From: Azonexus hydrophilus
GTDB taxonomy: Bacteria > Pseudomonadota > Gammaproteobacteria > Burkholderiales > Rhodocyclaceae
DNA: 50,144 bases
Assembly: GCF_905120355.1 (NCBI RefSeq)
Contig: NZ_CAJHOB010000018.1
Coordinates: 1-50,144 of the forward strand
Reading direction: 5' to 3'
How positions within the stretch are numbered: the stretch's first letter is position 1; every line of letters starts with the position of its first letter. The position numbers and the translations under genes are program-made. Of this stretch, positions 23,787 through 32,073 are shown piece by piece. The notes beneath the pieces are model-generated. The model ran no database searches. It was not told the origin of the DNA and worked only from the letters and a program-made list of their open reading frames with translations.

Positions 23787-23804
23787 CGTGCCGGGAAAGC
23801 GCGT

Positions 23805-24617
23805 TTATTGCGCTACTGCTTCGACTTTCAGCCAGATCGAACGTGCTTCGCTGACCTGCGCGGTACCGATGCTGAATCCGCCGCCCTGACGTTGCACTTG
23901 CTGCTGGCCGACGCCGCCCAGTTCGATCCATTCGCCCAGGCGACCGCTGACGGTAGTCGATAACTCCTGCGTGGCAATTGCGCCAGGCGCGCCATGTCGG
24001 CGTCCGGTCTGGCGGTCGTTGTGCTGGCTGATGTCGAGGGTGACCCGTTCCCCGTTGACCCGTGGCCGTGCGTAAAAACCGCTGCCGACATCGTGGTAAA
24101 CGATGCTTTCCTGCACCATCGCCCCGCCAGGGCCGATCACCGCTTGTCGCAAAGGCAGTGGCAGACTGCGCCCGACCTGAATGAACGCCTGTCCGCCATC
24201 CACCACCTGTACCCGTTGCGCGCTGTTCTCGCCCCGCGTGCTGCGCGTATCCCAGACTTCGCCGCGTCCGTTCACACCGCTGCGATTCCCCAGCGTCACC
24301 TGTCCGGAAACTGTCGCACCGCGGTCTGCCTGCACCTGCTGCCGGTCCAGTGCTACATGAATGACCAGACGGCGCGCCGGGCGATCGATGGCCGCCAGTG
24401 CCCGCTTGATTTCCGCCTGATTGGCCGGTGAGCTGCGCAGGAAAAGCTGGTTGTTCATTCCCGTCAGGGTGCCGCCGGGTTCCACCAGCGGCAGCAGTAC
24501 GGGAAGAACCTCGTCCACCGTGCGACTCTTCAGCGGAATGACTTCCAGTTGTGCCGCGGCCAGCCCCGTCCACAACATGCAGCACAGCAGCAGGAAAATT
24601 CTTGGATAGCGGCGCAT
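23805..24617 (-). CDS. Secretin N-terminal (NolW-like) domain protein, 270 aa
   Basis: An exported protein with one secretin_N (NolW-like) module. The signal peptide is at residues 1-24 (basic start, LLLCCMLWTGLAAA, cleavage before QLEV). Residues 25-90 read as the secretin-type beta-alpha-beta module: VIPLKSRTVDEVLPVLLPLV, GGTLTGMNNQLFLRSSPANQ, EIKRALAAIDRPARRLVIHV. The rest is beta-rich, without the pore-forming secretin domain or other pilus/type II genes nearby. AAGGAAA eight bases upstream supports the ATG at 24617; eight further codons upstream are open. It starts 14 bases after the zapE stop, so the two form an operon. Role unknown; possibly a periplasmic or outer-membrane scaffold. 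Confidence 0.82.
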   Translation of the reverse strand: MRRYPRIFLLLCCMLWTGLAAAQLEVIPLKSRTVDEVLPVLLPLVEPGGTLTGMNNQLFLRSSPANQAEIKRALAAIDRPARRLVIHVALDRQQVQADRGATVSGQVTLGNRSGVNGRGEVWDTRSTRGENSAQRVQVVDGGQAFIQVGRSLPLPLRQAVIGPGGAMVQESIVYHDVGSGFYARPRVNGERVTLDISQHNDRQTGRRHGAPGAIATQELSTTVSGRLGEWIELGGVGQQQVQRQGGGFSIGTAQVSEARSIWLKVEAVAQ

Positions 24618-24630
24618 CGGTAGTTTCCTT

Positions 24631-25749
24631 TCAGGGCGCAACGATGTGCGCTTCGGCGAGATAGGCGCGCGAATTCATCTCGGTCAGGCGACTGACCGTG
24701 CGTTTGAATTCGGTTGCCTGCGTTCCTTCGGTGTACAGATCTTCGGCGGCACACTCGGCGGTGGCAATCAATTTGACCTTGTTATCGTAGAACACGTCCA
24801 CCAGCCAGGTCAGGCGACGCGCTTCCGAAGCCTGATGCTGTGTCAGACGCGGGATGCCGGAGAGCAGTACGGTATGGTAGGCCCGCGAGATTTCCAGGTA
24901 ATCATTCTGCGAGCGAGGCCCACCGCACAGGGTGCGGAAATCGAACCAGATGACGCCGTTCGCCCGGCGCAAGGCGGGAATGTCGCGGTCCAGCACGCTG
25001 ATCTGCCCGCCTTCCTGCCCCTCCTCGCCCGCCACAACGCGGAAATAATCACGCATCTTGGCTTCCGCAGCTGCATCTGCCGGATAGTGGTAGATCTCTA
25101 CCTGTTCCAGCGCCCGCAGGCGGTAATCAATCCCGGCCTCCACCTCGTATACGTCGAGATGTTTTTTCAGCAAGGCAATCGCCGGCAGAAAGCTCTCCCG
25201 GTGCAGACCGTTCGGATAGAGCTGCTCGGGGGGGTAGTTGGAGGTCATCACCAGTACCACGCCCTGAGCGAACAAACCTTCCAGCAGTCGCCCCAGAATC
25301 ATGGCATCGGCAATGTCGGAGACGTGGAATTCATCGAAACAGAGCAGCCGCACCTCCTTGGCGATGGCCGCCGCCACTTTCAGCATGGGATCGGGTTCGC
25401 CTTTGAATTTTTCCAGGTCGCGGTGAATCTGCTGCATGAAGGAATGGAAGTGCAGACGTTTCTTGCGCCGGTAAGGTACGGATTCGTAAAAGCAATCCAT
25501 CAGGAAACTTTTGCCGCGTCCGACCCCGCCCCAGAAATACACCCCTTGCGGCGGTTTCGGCGGCGACAGCAGGCGTTTTAGTGTGCTGCCGCGCTGCACC
25601 TTGAACTGCAGCAGGTTTTCATAGAGCGCCTGCAGGGCCCGGGCCGCGCGCATCTGTGCCTCATCGGCGACGAAGCCGCGACTGGCGAGCAGGTTTTCGT
25701 AAGCATCGAGCATGCCGCGCTGCGGCACGTTGAGTTTTCGGTAAGCCAT
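24631..25749 (-). CDS. zapE: Cell-division protein ZapE (AFG1-like ATPase), 372 aa
   Basis: An AFG1/ZapE-family P-loop ATPase. LLSPPKPPQGVYFWGGVGRG followed by KS is the Walker A region (about residues 64-85), LLCFDEFHVSDIADAMILGR holds Walker B, and LVMTSNYPPEQLYPNGLHRESF is the sensor region; all are family hallmarks. The C-terminal WLVDVFYDNKVKLIATAE and SRLTEMNSRAYL match ZapE. In E. coli ZapE acts at the constriction site under low oxygen or heat and interacts with FtsZ. Length is usual. No clear Shine-Dalgarno is seen before the ATG at 25749. Likely cotranscribed with the secretin-N gene downstream. Confidence 0.95.
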   Translation of the reverse strand: MAYRKLNVPQRGMLDAYENLLASRGFVADEAQMRAARALQALYENLLQFKVQRGSTLKRLLSPPKPPQGVYFWGGVGRGKSFLMDCFYESVPYRRKKRLHFHSFMQQIHRDLEKFKGEPDPMLKVAAAIAKEVRLLCFDEFHVSDIADAMILGRLLEGLFAQGVVLVMTSNYPPEQLYPNGLHRESFLPAIALLKKHLDVYEVEAGIDYRLRALEQVEIYHYPADAAAEAKMRDYFRVVAGEEGQEGGQISVLDRDIPALRRANGVIWFDFRTLCGGPRSQNDYLEISRAYHTVLLSGIPRLTQHQASEARRLTWLVDVFYDNKVKLIATAECAAEDLYTEGTQATEFKRTVSRLTEMNSRAYLAEAHIVAP

Positions 25750-25833
25750 GAGAGAACAGGAAATTCAGGAAGCGCGCATTTTCGCACGGCACAGCGCGGG
25801 ATTTGCGCTCCATGTGGGGTGTCGTTGACGCAA

Positions 25834-25855
25834 ACGGCCCGCCGAGGCGGGCCGT
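25834..25855 (-). terminator. Hairpin terminator after the DUF3597 gene
   Basis: A perfect 10-bp GC-rich stem (ACGGCCCGCC with GGCGGGCCGT) around two bases, followed on the minus strand by TTTG. It lies 31 bases past the DUF3597 stop and before zapE, separating the two units. Confidence 0.75.
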
Positions 25856-25886
25856 CGTAGTTGAGACAGCGGTGAGCGTGGGCGGC

Positions 25887-26276
25887 TTACAGCAGTTCTT
25901 TCGGCACGTTGCCGCCGTTGTCGGCCAGCTTTTGCAGCACGGTCTTGTGCAGCCACATGTTCATTTGCGCCGAATCGCCCATCTTCTCGGCTGGGCAGCC
26001 GAGTTCGGTGGCCAGTTCCTTGCGTGCCCCGAGGCTGCTATCCAGCCCCAGAAGTTTCAGCAGATCGACAATGGAAACTTTCCAGTTCAGTTTTTCCGCA
26101 TGCTTTGCTGCCAAGGTTTCCAACTGACCGACTACATCCACTACGCTGATGGCGACCGGCGCTGCCGCTGCAGCCGGTGCTGGGGGCACCGGTGCTTGAA
26201 CTGCGGCCGCAGGTTGCTCTGCAGCCTCGGCCTTGCCAAAACCCAGTTTGGACAAAATGCTGCTGAAAATACCCAT
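25887..26276 (-). CDS. DUF3597 domain protein, 129 aa
   Basis: A small protein of the DUF3597 family. It begins MGIFSSILSKLGFGKAEA, followed by an Ala/Pro/Val-rich linker (residues 20-45) and the conserved C-terminal domain with VDVVGQLETLAAKHAEKLNW, SIVDLLKLLGLDSSLGARKE and the LGCP, MNMWLHKTVLQKLADNGGNV ending. Helical, no membrane segment. Function is unknown; related domains carry a LysM-adjacent, KGD-like fold in other proteins. GAGGAG nine bases upstream makes the start clear. It stands alone with its own terminator. Confidence 0.88.
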   Translation of the reverse strand: MGIFSSILSKLGFGKAEAAEQPAAAVQAPVPPAPAAAAAPVAISVVDVVGQLETLAAKHAEKLNWKVSIVDLLKLLGLDSSLGARKELATELGCPAEKMGDSAQMNMWLHKTVLQKLADNGGNVPKELL

Positions 26277-26406
26277 GGTGTGCTCCTCATTTGAAATGGT
26301 TCATACAGACGGTTGCCTGCTGCGGTCCGGGAATGAAACGCCTGAAGATGATAAGCGAGTGGCCGGATTTCTATGTAAAGAAGTCTTATCGTCTGGTGCG
26401 GATTTC

Positions 26407-27678
26407 TCATCCTCCCGATAGCACCCTGATCTCCCGTTGTGGGAAGGGGATTTCAATGCCCTGGGCCTTGAAACGGCGCCAGATTTCGAGATTCACGGCC
26501 GACAGGATGTTGGCCTTGCCGTTTTCCGGGTCGGCAATCCAGAACCCCAGTTCAAGGTTGATGCTGCTGTCGGCGAATTGGGTGAGGAAGGCGGCTGGTG
26601 CCGGGCTGGCCAGCACGCGCGGCTGGGCCAGGGCGCAGTCGATCAGTGTTTGCAGTGCAGCCTCGACGTCGCTGCCGTAGCCGACCCCGACACTGGTGAC
26701 CAGGCGCTGGCGGCGGTCGGTCAGGGTCTGGTTCAGCACGGTCGAACTGATCATGGTTTCATTCGGCACGATGGCCTCAACGCCATTACCGCTGCGGATC
26801 ACCGTGTAGCGGGTGGTGATTTCACTAATGGTGCCGGCATCGGCACCCACCTGCACCAGATTGCCGATACGGATCGCGCGTTCCAGCAGCAGGATGAAGC
26901 CGGCGACATAGTTGGCGGCGATTTTCTGCAGGCCAATGCCCAAACCGACCCCCAGCGCGCCGGTAAAGACCGAGAGCGCGGTGATGTCGACGCCGAACAG
27001 CGACAGCGAGAGCAACAGGGCAATCACCGTCAGCACCGCCTTGACCACACGGACTCCGATCAGACGCAGGTTGCCGTCGAGTTTCTCGGCGCCCATCAAA
27101 CGGTTCTCGACCATGCTGGACAGCCATAACGCGGTCACCACGGTGAAGAAAATGGTGGTCAGGGCACTGAGGATCATCCACAGGTTGAATTCGCGCTTGC
27201 CGACGCGGAATTCGACGCGCTCGAACATCTCGATCACGTGCGGCGCCAGATCGGTGAGATAGAGCACCAGCCACAGCCAGACCAGACTGCTGATGAGCCG
27301 CTCACCCTGGCTCAGCCAGCGGGCGTCGGAAAAAGAATGGCGCAGGGTGGAAATGACGGCTCGCACCAGCGCCAGCGCAGCCAGCAGGGGCCAGGCAAGA
27401 CCGAGCAGGCTGACCGCCATGAACGGCTTGAGCAGGATGCACACCAGCCCTACCAGTCCCGAGGCCAGTAACGGGAACGCCAGACGGGCGCCGATCTGGC
27501 CCAGACGGCGGGCCGGTTCGGCTTGCTCGCGCCGCCAGCGCAACCAACGGTGGGCGAGAAAATACGCCAGGCCGAGACAGAGCAGCAGTGCCAGCACCTG
27601 CCAGACGAAATCGTGCCCGGCGATATCCCGGCGCAGCTGGTTCAGCTGCAGCAGCACCTGCAGGTCGGGATTGCTCAT
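26407..27678 (-). CDS. MscS-family mechanosensitive ion channel, 423 aa
   Basis: A membrane channel that opens under membrane tension to release solutes in osmotic down-shock. Several hydrophobic segments lie at about 22-45, 65-110, 130-145, 165-190 and 205-225, followed by the pore helix at about 235-255 (FTGALGVGLGIGLQKIAANY), the Gly/Ala-rich TM3 of MscS. The beta domain follows: ERAIRIGNLVQVG, GTISEITTRYTVIRSGNGVE, AIVPNETMISSTVLNQT. It is longer than E. coli MscS (286 aa) owing to extra N-terminal helices, as in YbdG/MscM-like members. The start overlaps the upstream methyltransferase stop by four bases (ATGA); last gene of the dedA-purN operon. Confidence 0.92.
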   Translation of the reverse strand: MSNPDLQVLLQLNQLRRDIAGHDFVWQVLALLLCLGLAYFLAHRWLRWRREQAEPARRLGQIGARLAFPLLASGLVGLVCILLKPFMAVSLLGLAWPLLAALALVRAVISTLRHSFSDARWLSQGERLISSLVWLWLVLYLTDLAPHVIEMFERVEFRVGKREFNLWMILSALTTIFFTVVTALWLSSMVENRLMGAEKLDGNLRLIGVRVVKAVLTVIALLLSLSLFGVDITALSVFTGALGVGLGIGLQKIAANYVAGFILLLERAIRIGNLVQVGADAGTISEITTRYTVIRSGNGVEAIVPNETMISSTVLNQTLTDRRQRLVTSVGVGYGSDVEAALQTLIDCALAQPRVLASPAPAAFLTQFADSSINLELGFWIADPENGKANILSAVNLEIWRRFKAQGIEIPFPQREIRVLSGG

Positions 27679-28937
27679 TGCCGCCGCTCCAATACGGCGG
27701 CAAAGAAACCATCGGTGTCGTGTACATCCGGTTGCAAATGCAGCAACTCGCCGGACAGGTCGATGCCCTGCCGGGCGAGAATGTCGCCAGCAGGAAGCAG
27801 CGTGAAATCGGGCTGGCGGGCGAGAAAATCCTGCACGATCTGCTCGTTTTCATCCGCCAGCAGACTGCAGGTGGCATACACCAGGCGCCCACCGGGGCGG
27901 ACCAGGGTGGCCGCCGCCGCCAGAATGGAGGCCTGTTTGACAGTGAGCTCGTCGATTGCTTCCGCGTTCTGTCGCCATTTCAGATCGGGATTGCGCCGCA
28001 GTGTCCCCAGCCCGGAACAGGGGGCATCCACCAGTACCCGGTCCATCTTGCCGGCCAGCCGTTTGATCTTGGTATCGCGTTCGTGTTCGATCCGTACCGG
28101 ATGCACGTTCGACAGACCGGAGCGGGCCAGGCGCGGTTTCAGCTTGGCTAGCCGCTTTTCCGAAACGTCGAAGGCATAGAGACGGCCAGTGTTGCGCATC
28201 TGTGCCCCCAGCAACAGGGTTTTGCCACCGGCACCGGCACAGAAGTCGGCCACCATTTCCTCGCGCCGTGCTTCCAATAGCAGACCCAACAACTGACTAC
28301 CTTCGTCCTGCACCTCAATGTCGCCGGACAGAAACAGGGGATGACGGGCCAACGCCGGTTTGCCGCGCAGACGGACCGCCAGCGGTGACAGCCGGCCAGC
28401 AGTGGCGGCCAGCGAACTGGCGGCAAGTTGTTGCAAGACTTCGTCCCGTGTGCTGCGCAAGCTGTTGACCCGCAAATCGAGGGGTGCCGGCCGGTTCAGC
28501 GCCGCCGCCAGGGCGTCCACGGCGTCTTCTCCACGCTGTGCCCGCAGGCGTTCGTACAGCCAGTCCGGCAAATCACAGCGGACGGCAGGCGGCAACTCGG
28601 CGCGACTCTGCCCGGACAGCGTTGCCAACCACTCCCCTTCGCCGGCTTTCAGCACAGCGTGCAAATCAGCCTCGCCATAGCCGCGCTCCAGGACCAGGGT
28701 GGCCAGCAAGCGCTGCCGGTGATCGGGCTGGGCGCTGCATACCGCTTCCAGACTGCGGCGGCGGCGCAGGAAGGCAAATACCGTTTCGGCCACGAAACCA
28801 CGGTCGGCATGGCCCAGTTGCCGATGTAGGCGGAAATAGTGCGACAGCACGGCATCGGCCGGCCGGTCAAAGCGCAGGACCTGGGCGAGTACGGTTTCGG
28901 CTTCCTTGAACAGGGCGGGAGTGATGCGAAATTTCAT
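27675..28937 (-). CDS. RsmB/NOP-family RNA cytosine-5 methyltransferase, 420 aa
   Basis: An RNA m5C methyltransferase of the RsmB/NOP2 type. The N-terminal third is a NusB-like helical region. The catalytic domain has motif I ADFCAGAGGKTLLLG at about 238-252, motif IV DAPCSGLGTLRRNPDLKW with the first Cys, and motif VI TCSLLADENEQIV with the catalytic Cys. The start at MKFRITPAL (28937) is chosen because it matches the family N-terminus and follows GGATGAG; the frame is open for 30 more codons that read like noise. Many betaproteobacteria have a second, fmt-linked RsmB, so this copy's rRNA or tRNA target is uncertain. Confidence 0.9.
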   Translation of the reverse strand: MKFRITPALFKEAETVLAQVLRFDRPADAVLSHYFRLHRQLGHADRGFVAETVFAFLRRRRSLEAVCSAQPDHRQRLLATLVLERGYGEADLHAVLKAGEGEWLATLSGQSRAELPPAVRCDLPDWLYERLRAQRGEDAVDALAAALNRPAPLDLRVNSLRSTRDEVLQQLAASSLAATAGRLSPLAVRLRGKPALARHPLFLSGDIEVQDEGSQLLGLLLEARREEMVADFCAGAGGKTLLLGAQMRNTGRLYAFDVSEKRLAKLKPRLARSGLSNVHPVRIEHERDTKIKRLAGKMDRVLVDAPCSGLGTLRRNPDLKWRQNAEAIDELTVKQASILAAAATLVRPGGRLVYATCSLLADENEQIVQDFLARQPDFTLLPAGDILARQGIDLSGELLHLQPDVHDTDGFFAAVLERRQ

Positions 28938-29007
28938 GAACGACTCATCCAGAAAAACTCGGTTGAAAACAAAACAAGCGGGAGCAGTCATGACGCCGCA
29001 CCTGGCC

Positions 29008-29991
29008 CTACTGTGGGAGCAGGCCAAATTCGCTCAGCACCTGGCTGTAGCTGTCCCCTTTTTTATCGGTGAAGCGGATTTTAACCGGGAGTCGCTGATG
29101 ATCGAGCGCCAGCCAGATTTCTGTCAGGGTTTCCCCGGCTGCGCGCAGATGCAAGGTGCGAAAACGGCCGGCTGGCGTGTCGATATCCTCCTCACCCATG
29201 GCGTCCAGCGCATAGTGTTCGTATTTCTTGCCGGTAACGACGCCGATGCGGATGCCCTCTTCCAGTCGCGACAGATAAGCCAGCTGGTAATTGAGCGACA
29301 GCACATCCTGACTCCCCGGGTGCAGCGGGTGACGGCTACCATCGCGTTCCAGCAGGACTTCCCCGGCCTGCCAGTCGAAATCGGCATCTTCACCACGCGG
29401 CTGACCGTTACGCAGCACGCTGAAATGTATCGGTTGCAAACCGGTCGGCCCCATCTGGCCGCGGCTTTCATGTTCCTGACGTAGCGGTTTGAATAAAGCC
29501 GCCAGACCACTGGTTTCGATCCGCGACTGCAAGCGGTAACTGCCGTCTGCGGAAAATTTCCAGCGATGCTCGGCCATGCCGATCTGCATGCCGAGCGACT
29601 CCTTGATGACCACGAATTTCAGGTAACCGCTGGCCGGCAAGAGCGGTTCGCGGGCAGGTGCCGGGGTGGGTTCCGGCGGCAGGGTTTCGGGTTCGGCGGC
29701 CGTTTCAGTGACCACTGCGTCGGACAGAGGTTCGGCAGCCACCGCCGGCGCGGGGACTTCCCGTGCCGGCTGGGGGGGACGTGGTGCTGGTGGCTGCTTG
29801 CGCGGAGGCGGTTCACTCTTTTCCGGCACGGATTGCGTTTCCGGCGTTGGTGCGGGCGGCAGCAGGCGAATTTCCGCCACCAGTGGCAGTGGTTCCAGCG
29901 GTTCGCCAAACATGCCGAAATCAAAGCTGAACAGCGCCAGGCCATGCAGCAGGACTGACCCCAGTGCAGCGATGATTAACGCCCGGCGCAC
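29008..29991 (-). CDS. DUF3108 domain protein with TonB-like N-terminus, 327 aa
   Basis: One membrane anchor lies at residues 4-24 (LIIAALGSVLLHGLALFSF). A Pro/Glu-rich periplasmic linker follows at about 45-118 (PPAPTPETQSVPEKSEPPPR and similar), like TonB. The C-terminal DUF3108 domain at about 120-325 has YLKFVVIKESLGMQIGMAEH, FDWQAGEVLL, DVLSLNYQLAYL and a final TEIWLALDHQRLPVKIRFTD. The family is predicted to be a periplasmic beta-sandwich; function not established. It lies 40 bases after purN in a minus-strand operon. Confidence 0.88.
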   Translation of the reverse strand: MRRALIIAALGSVLLHGLALFSFDFGMFGEPLEPLPLVAEIRLLPPAPTPETQSVPEKSEPPPRKQPPAPRPPQPAREVPAPAVAAEPLSDAVVTETAAEPETLPPEPTPAPAREPLLPASGYLKFVVIKESLGMQIGMAEHRWKFSADGSYRLQSRIETSGLAALFKPLRQEHESRGQMGPTGLQPIHFSVLRNGQPRGEDADFDWQAGEVLLERDGSRHPLHPGSQDVLSLNYQLAYLSRLEEGIRIGVVTGKKYEHYALDAMGEEDIDTPAGRFRTLHLRAAGETLTEIWLALDHQRLPVKIRFTDKKGDSYSQVLSEFGLLPQ

Positions 29992-30031
29992 AGCAAGCAG
30001 CTAAATTTTCGGTGTAGTAAGACGGGAAAAA

Positions 30032-30673
30032 TCAGGTGGGGGAAATCAGGCGTGTGAAATCTGCCGCCGCCCCGCTGACCTGAACCCGGCCGTCAACCAG
30101 ATGCAGGCGATCTTCGGCGAACCAGCGCACGGCCTGCGGATAAATCCGGTGCTCTTCCTGCAGCACACGTGCCGCCAGACGGTCTTCATCATCGTCCGCC
30201 AGTACCGGCACGGCGGCCTGGATCACCACCGGCCCGTGGTCGAGTTCGGCGGTCACGAAATGCACTGTGCAGCCATGAATACGCACCCCCTCCGCCAGTG
30301 CCCGCTGGTGCGTGTGCAAACCAGGGAAGGCCGGCAGCAGCGAAGGATGAATGTTGAACATGCGACCTTCGTAATGGCGTACGAAATCCGGCGTCAGAAT
30401 ACGCATGAAACCCGCCAGCACCACCAGATCCGGTGCGAATTCATCGATCAATGCCAGCAACGCCGTATCGAACGCTTCGCGGCTGGCAAACGCCTTGTGT
30501 TCCAGCACCCGGGTGGCGATGCCTGCCTTGGCCGCTGTTTCTAGTCCCTTGGCGTCGGCCTTGTTGCTGATGACGGCAGCGATGTTGACCGGCAGTTCGC
30601 CTTTGTCGCGCGCCGCAATCAGCGCTTCCATGTTGCTGCCACGACCGGAAATGAGAATGACGATGTTTTTCAT
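30032..30673 (-). CDS. purN: Phosphoribosylglycinamide formyltransferase PurN, 213 aa
   Basis: Transfers the formyl group of 10-formyl-tetrahydrofolate to GAR, the third step of purine synthesis. KNIVILISGRGSNMEALI at the start is the nucleotide-binding loop. The catalytic set is Asn in FNIHPSLLPAFPGLHTHQ, His two residues later, and Asp in VTAELDHGPVVIQAAVP. AGFMRILTPDFV is also conserved. Length is typical. It starts four bases after the stop of the lipoprotein gene, so it is cotranscribed with dedA and the lipoprotein. Confidence 0.97.
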   Translation of the reverse strand: MKNIVILISGRGSNMEALIAARDKGELPVNIAAVISNKADAKGLETAAKAGIATRVLEHKAFASREAFDTALLALIDEFAPDLVVLAGFMRILTPDFVRHYEGRMFNIHPSLLPAFPGLHTHQRALAEGVRIHGCTVHFVTAELDHGPVVIQAAVPVLADDDEDRLAARVLQEEHRIYPQAVRWFAEDRLHLVDGRVQVSGAAADFTRLISPT

Positions 30674-30677
30674 GCAA

Positions 30678-31388
30678 TTAAAATCCTACGGGAAGGAAGA
30701 CCATGGTCGCTACCGACTGGGTGACGCGTGACAAAGTACGTCCGCTACGGTCGGCAACAATTTGCGCCATCAGATCAAGCAGGCCGATGCAGCGTCCGAA
30801 TTCGCGCTCGAACGACAGATTGGCATTGGCAGCATCGAGCTCATTCGAAATCAGAAATAACCTGCCCGCCTGCTCGCCACTTTTCCAGCGGTCCTGGCTC
30901 AGTTTCCAGATGGCAATTTCCATGTTGCGGGCGGCGTTGTAGAGCTTGATTTCGTCCAGGCTGTCGAGCAGATAGAAGTCGTCCTTGCCTTCGAAGGCCG
31001 TGTCGACCATGGTCAGGAGGCCCAGCATCAGGGCCGCAACTCGGTCGCCGGTAAATTCTTCGTTGAACGCCTGGGCGGCAGCCAGACGTTCGCGCTTGCC
31101 CGCCAGCTCAGGCCACTCCACCGCCATGCGCTGGCGCAGGCGCTGCACTGCTGCCTCGCGGCTGGGTTGCCCAGCCTGTTTCCATTCGCGCGGATTGCGC
31201 CGGTACAGCTTGTCGGCGATGCGCAGCAGACCATCGACCACGTCGCGCCGCGTCGTATCGGCCACCCGATCGATTTCAGTTTTCAGCAGGTAGCGCCCGT
31301 CCACCGTCGTCGTGCTGCGCCCATCCTTGCCGATCTGGGTCGAACAGGCGCTGAGCAGAACCACCGCAAACAGGAGGCGCAGTATCAT
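30678..31388 (-). CDS. Putative lipoprotein, 236 aa
   Basis: A lipoprotein of unknown function. Signal MILRLLFAVVLLSACSTQIG has lipobox LSAC, with Cys at residue 15. The mature part is helical: TTRRDVVDGLLRIADKLYRR, EEFTGDRVAALMLGLLTMVD, NAARNMEIAIWKLSQDRW. A hydrophobic C-terminal end (VTQSVATMVFLPVGF) is present. The ATG at 31388 overlaps the dedA stop by four bases, which fixes the start; a longer open frame upstream lies inside dedA. Family not named by me; gene order dedA, lipoprotein, purN suggests a conserved envelope-related cluster. Confidence 0.82.
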   Translation of the reverse strand: MILRLLFAVVLLSACSTQIGKDGRSTTTVDGRYLLKTEIDRVADTTRRDVVDGLLRIADKLYRRNPREWKQAGQPSREAAVQRLRQRMAVEWPELAGKRERLAAAQAFNEEFTGDRVAALMLGLLTMVDTAFEGKDDFYLLDSLDEIKLYNAARNMEIAIWKLSQDRWKSGEQAGRLFLISNELDAANANLSFEREFGRCIGLLDLMAQIVADRSGRTLSRVTQSVATMVFLPVGF

Positions 31389-32029
31389 GCCGCGCGCCGA
31401 TGCTGCAGGTAGCCGATGCCAGCCGGCAGCAGCGATACCGCAATGATGCCGACAATCAGCAGTGACAGGTTCTGTTTGACCCAGGGCATGTTGCCGAGCC
31501 AGTAACCGGCAAAACAAAGAGACAACACCCAGGCCGCAGCGCCGATCAGGTTATACATGCTGAACTTGGCCCAGCCCATGGCGCCAATTCCGGCCACGAA
31601 CGGCGCGAAGGTACGGAAAAGCGGCAGGAAGCGCGAAATGATCAAGGTCTTGCCGCCATGTTTTTCATAAAAGGCATGCGTTTTTTCCAGTGCCGCCTTG
31701 TTGAAGAAGCGCGAGTTTTCCCAGTGGAACACCCGTGGGCCAAAAAAGCGGCCGATCTGGTAATTCACCGTATTACCGAGAATGGCTGCCGTCAGCAGGA
31801 CACCGCACAGCACGAAAATATCCATGCCCCCCTCGCCCAGTGCGGCCAGCGCACCGGCCACGAACAACAGCGAATCACCGGGCAGGAACGGAAAAACCAC
31901 AAGCCCCGTTTCAGCAAAAATGATGATGAAGAGGATGGCATAAATCCACAGTCCGTATTCAGCGACCAGCAGGCTCAGGTATTTGTCCAGGTGCAGCACG
32001 ATATCGATGAATTGACTGAAGAGTTCCAT
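31385..32029 (-). CDS. dedA: DedA-family membrane protein, 214 aa
   Basis: A DedA-family (SNARE-associated/VTT) inner-membrane protein. Hydrophobic helices lie at about 28-50, 58-80, 140-165 and 172-205. Family motifs are FAETGLVVFPFLPGDSLLFV, with the acidic residue needed for function; GNTVNYQIGRFFG; and HGGKTLIISRFLPLFRTFAP, with the essential arginines. Members flip or carry lipids such as undecaprenyl phosphate. The start at 32029 matches the family; 26 upstream codons are unlikely because they overlap mutL's control region. Divergent from mutL with 44 bases between. First gene of a six-gene operon. Confidence 0.94.
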   Translation of the reverse strand: MELFSQFIDIVLHLDKYLSLLVAEYGLWIYAILFIIIFAETGLVVFPFLPGDSLLFVAGALAALGEGGMDIFVLCGVLLTAAILGNTVNYQIGRFFGPRVFHWENSRFFNKAALEKTHAFYEKHGGKTLIISRFLPLFRTFAPFVAGIGAMGWAKFSMYNLIGAAAWVLSLCFAGYWLGNMPWVKQNLSLLIVGIIAVSLLPAGIGYLQHRRAA

Positions 32030-32073
32030 GGCGGGGAAAAGAAATGCGGGAAGGCGCGCATTATAATCCCGGC

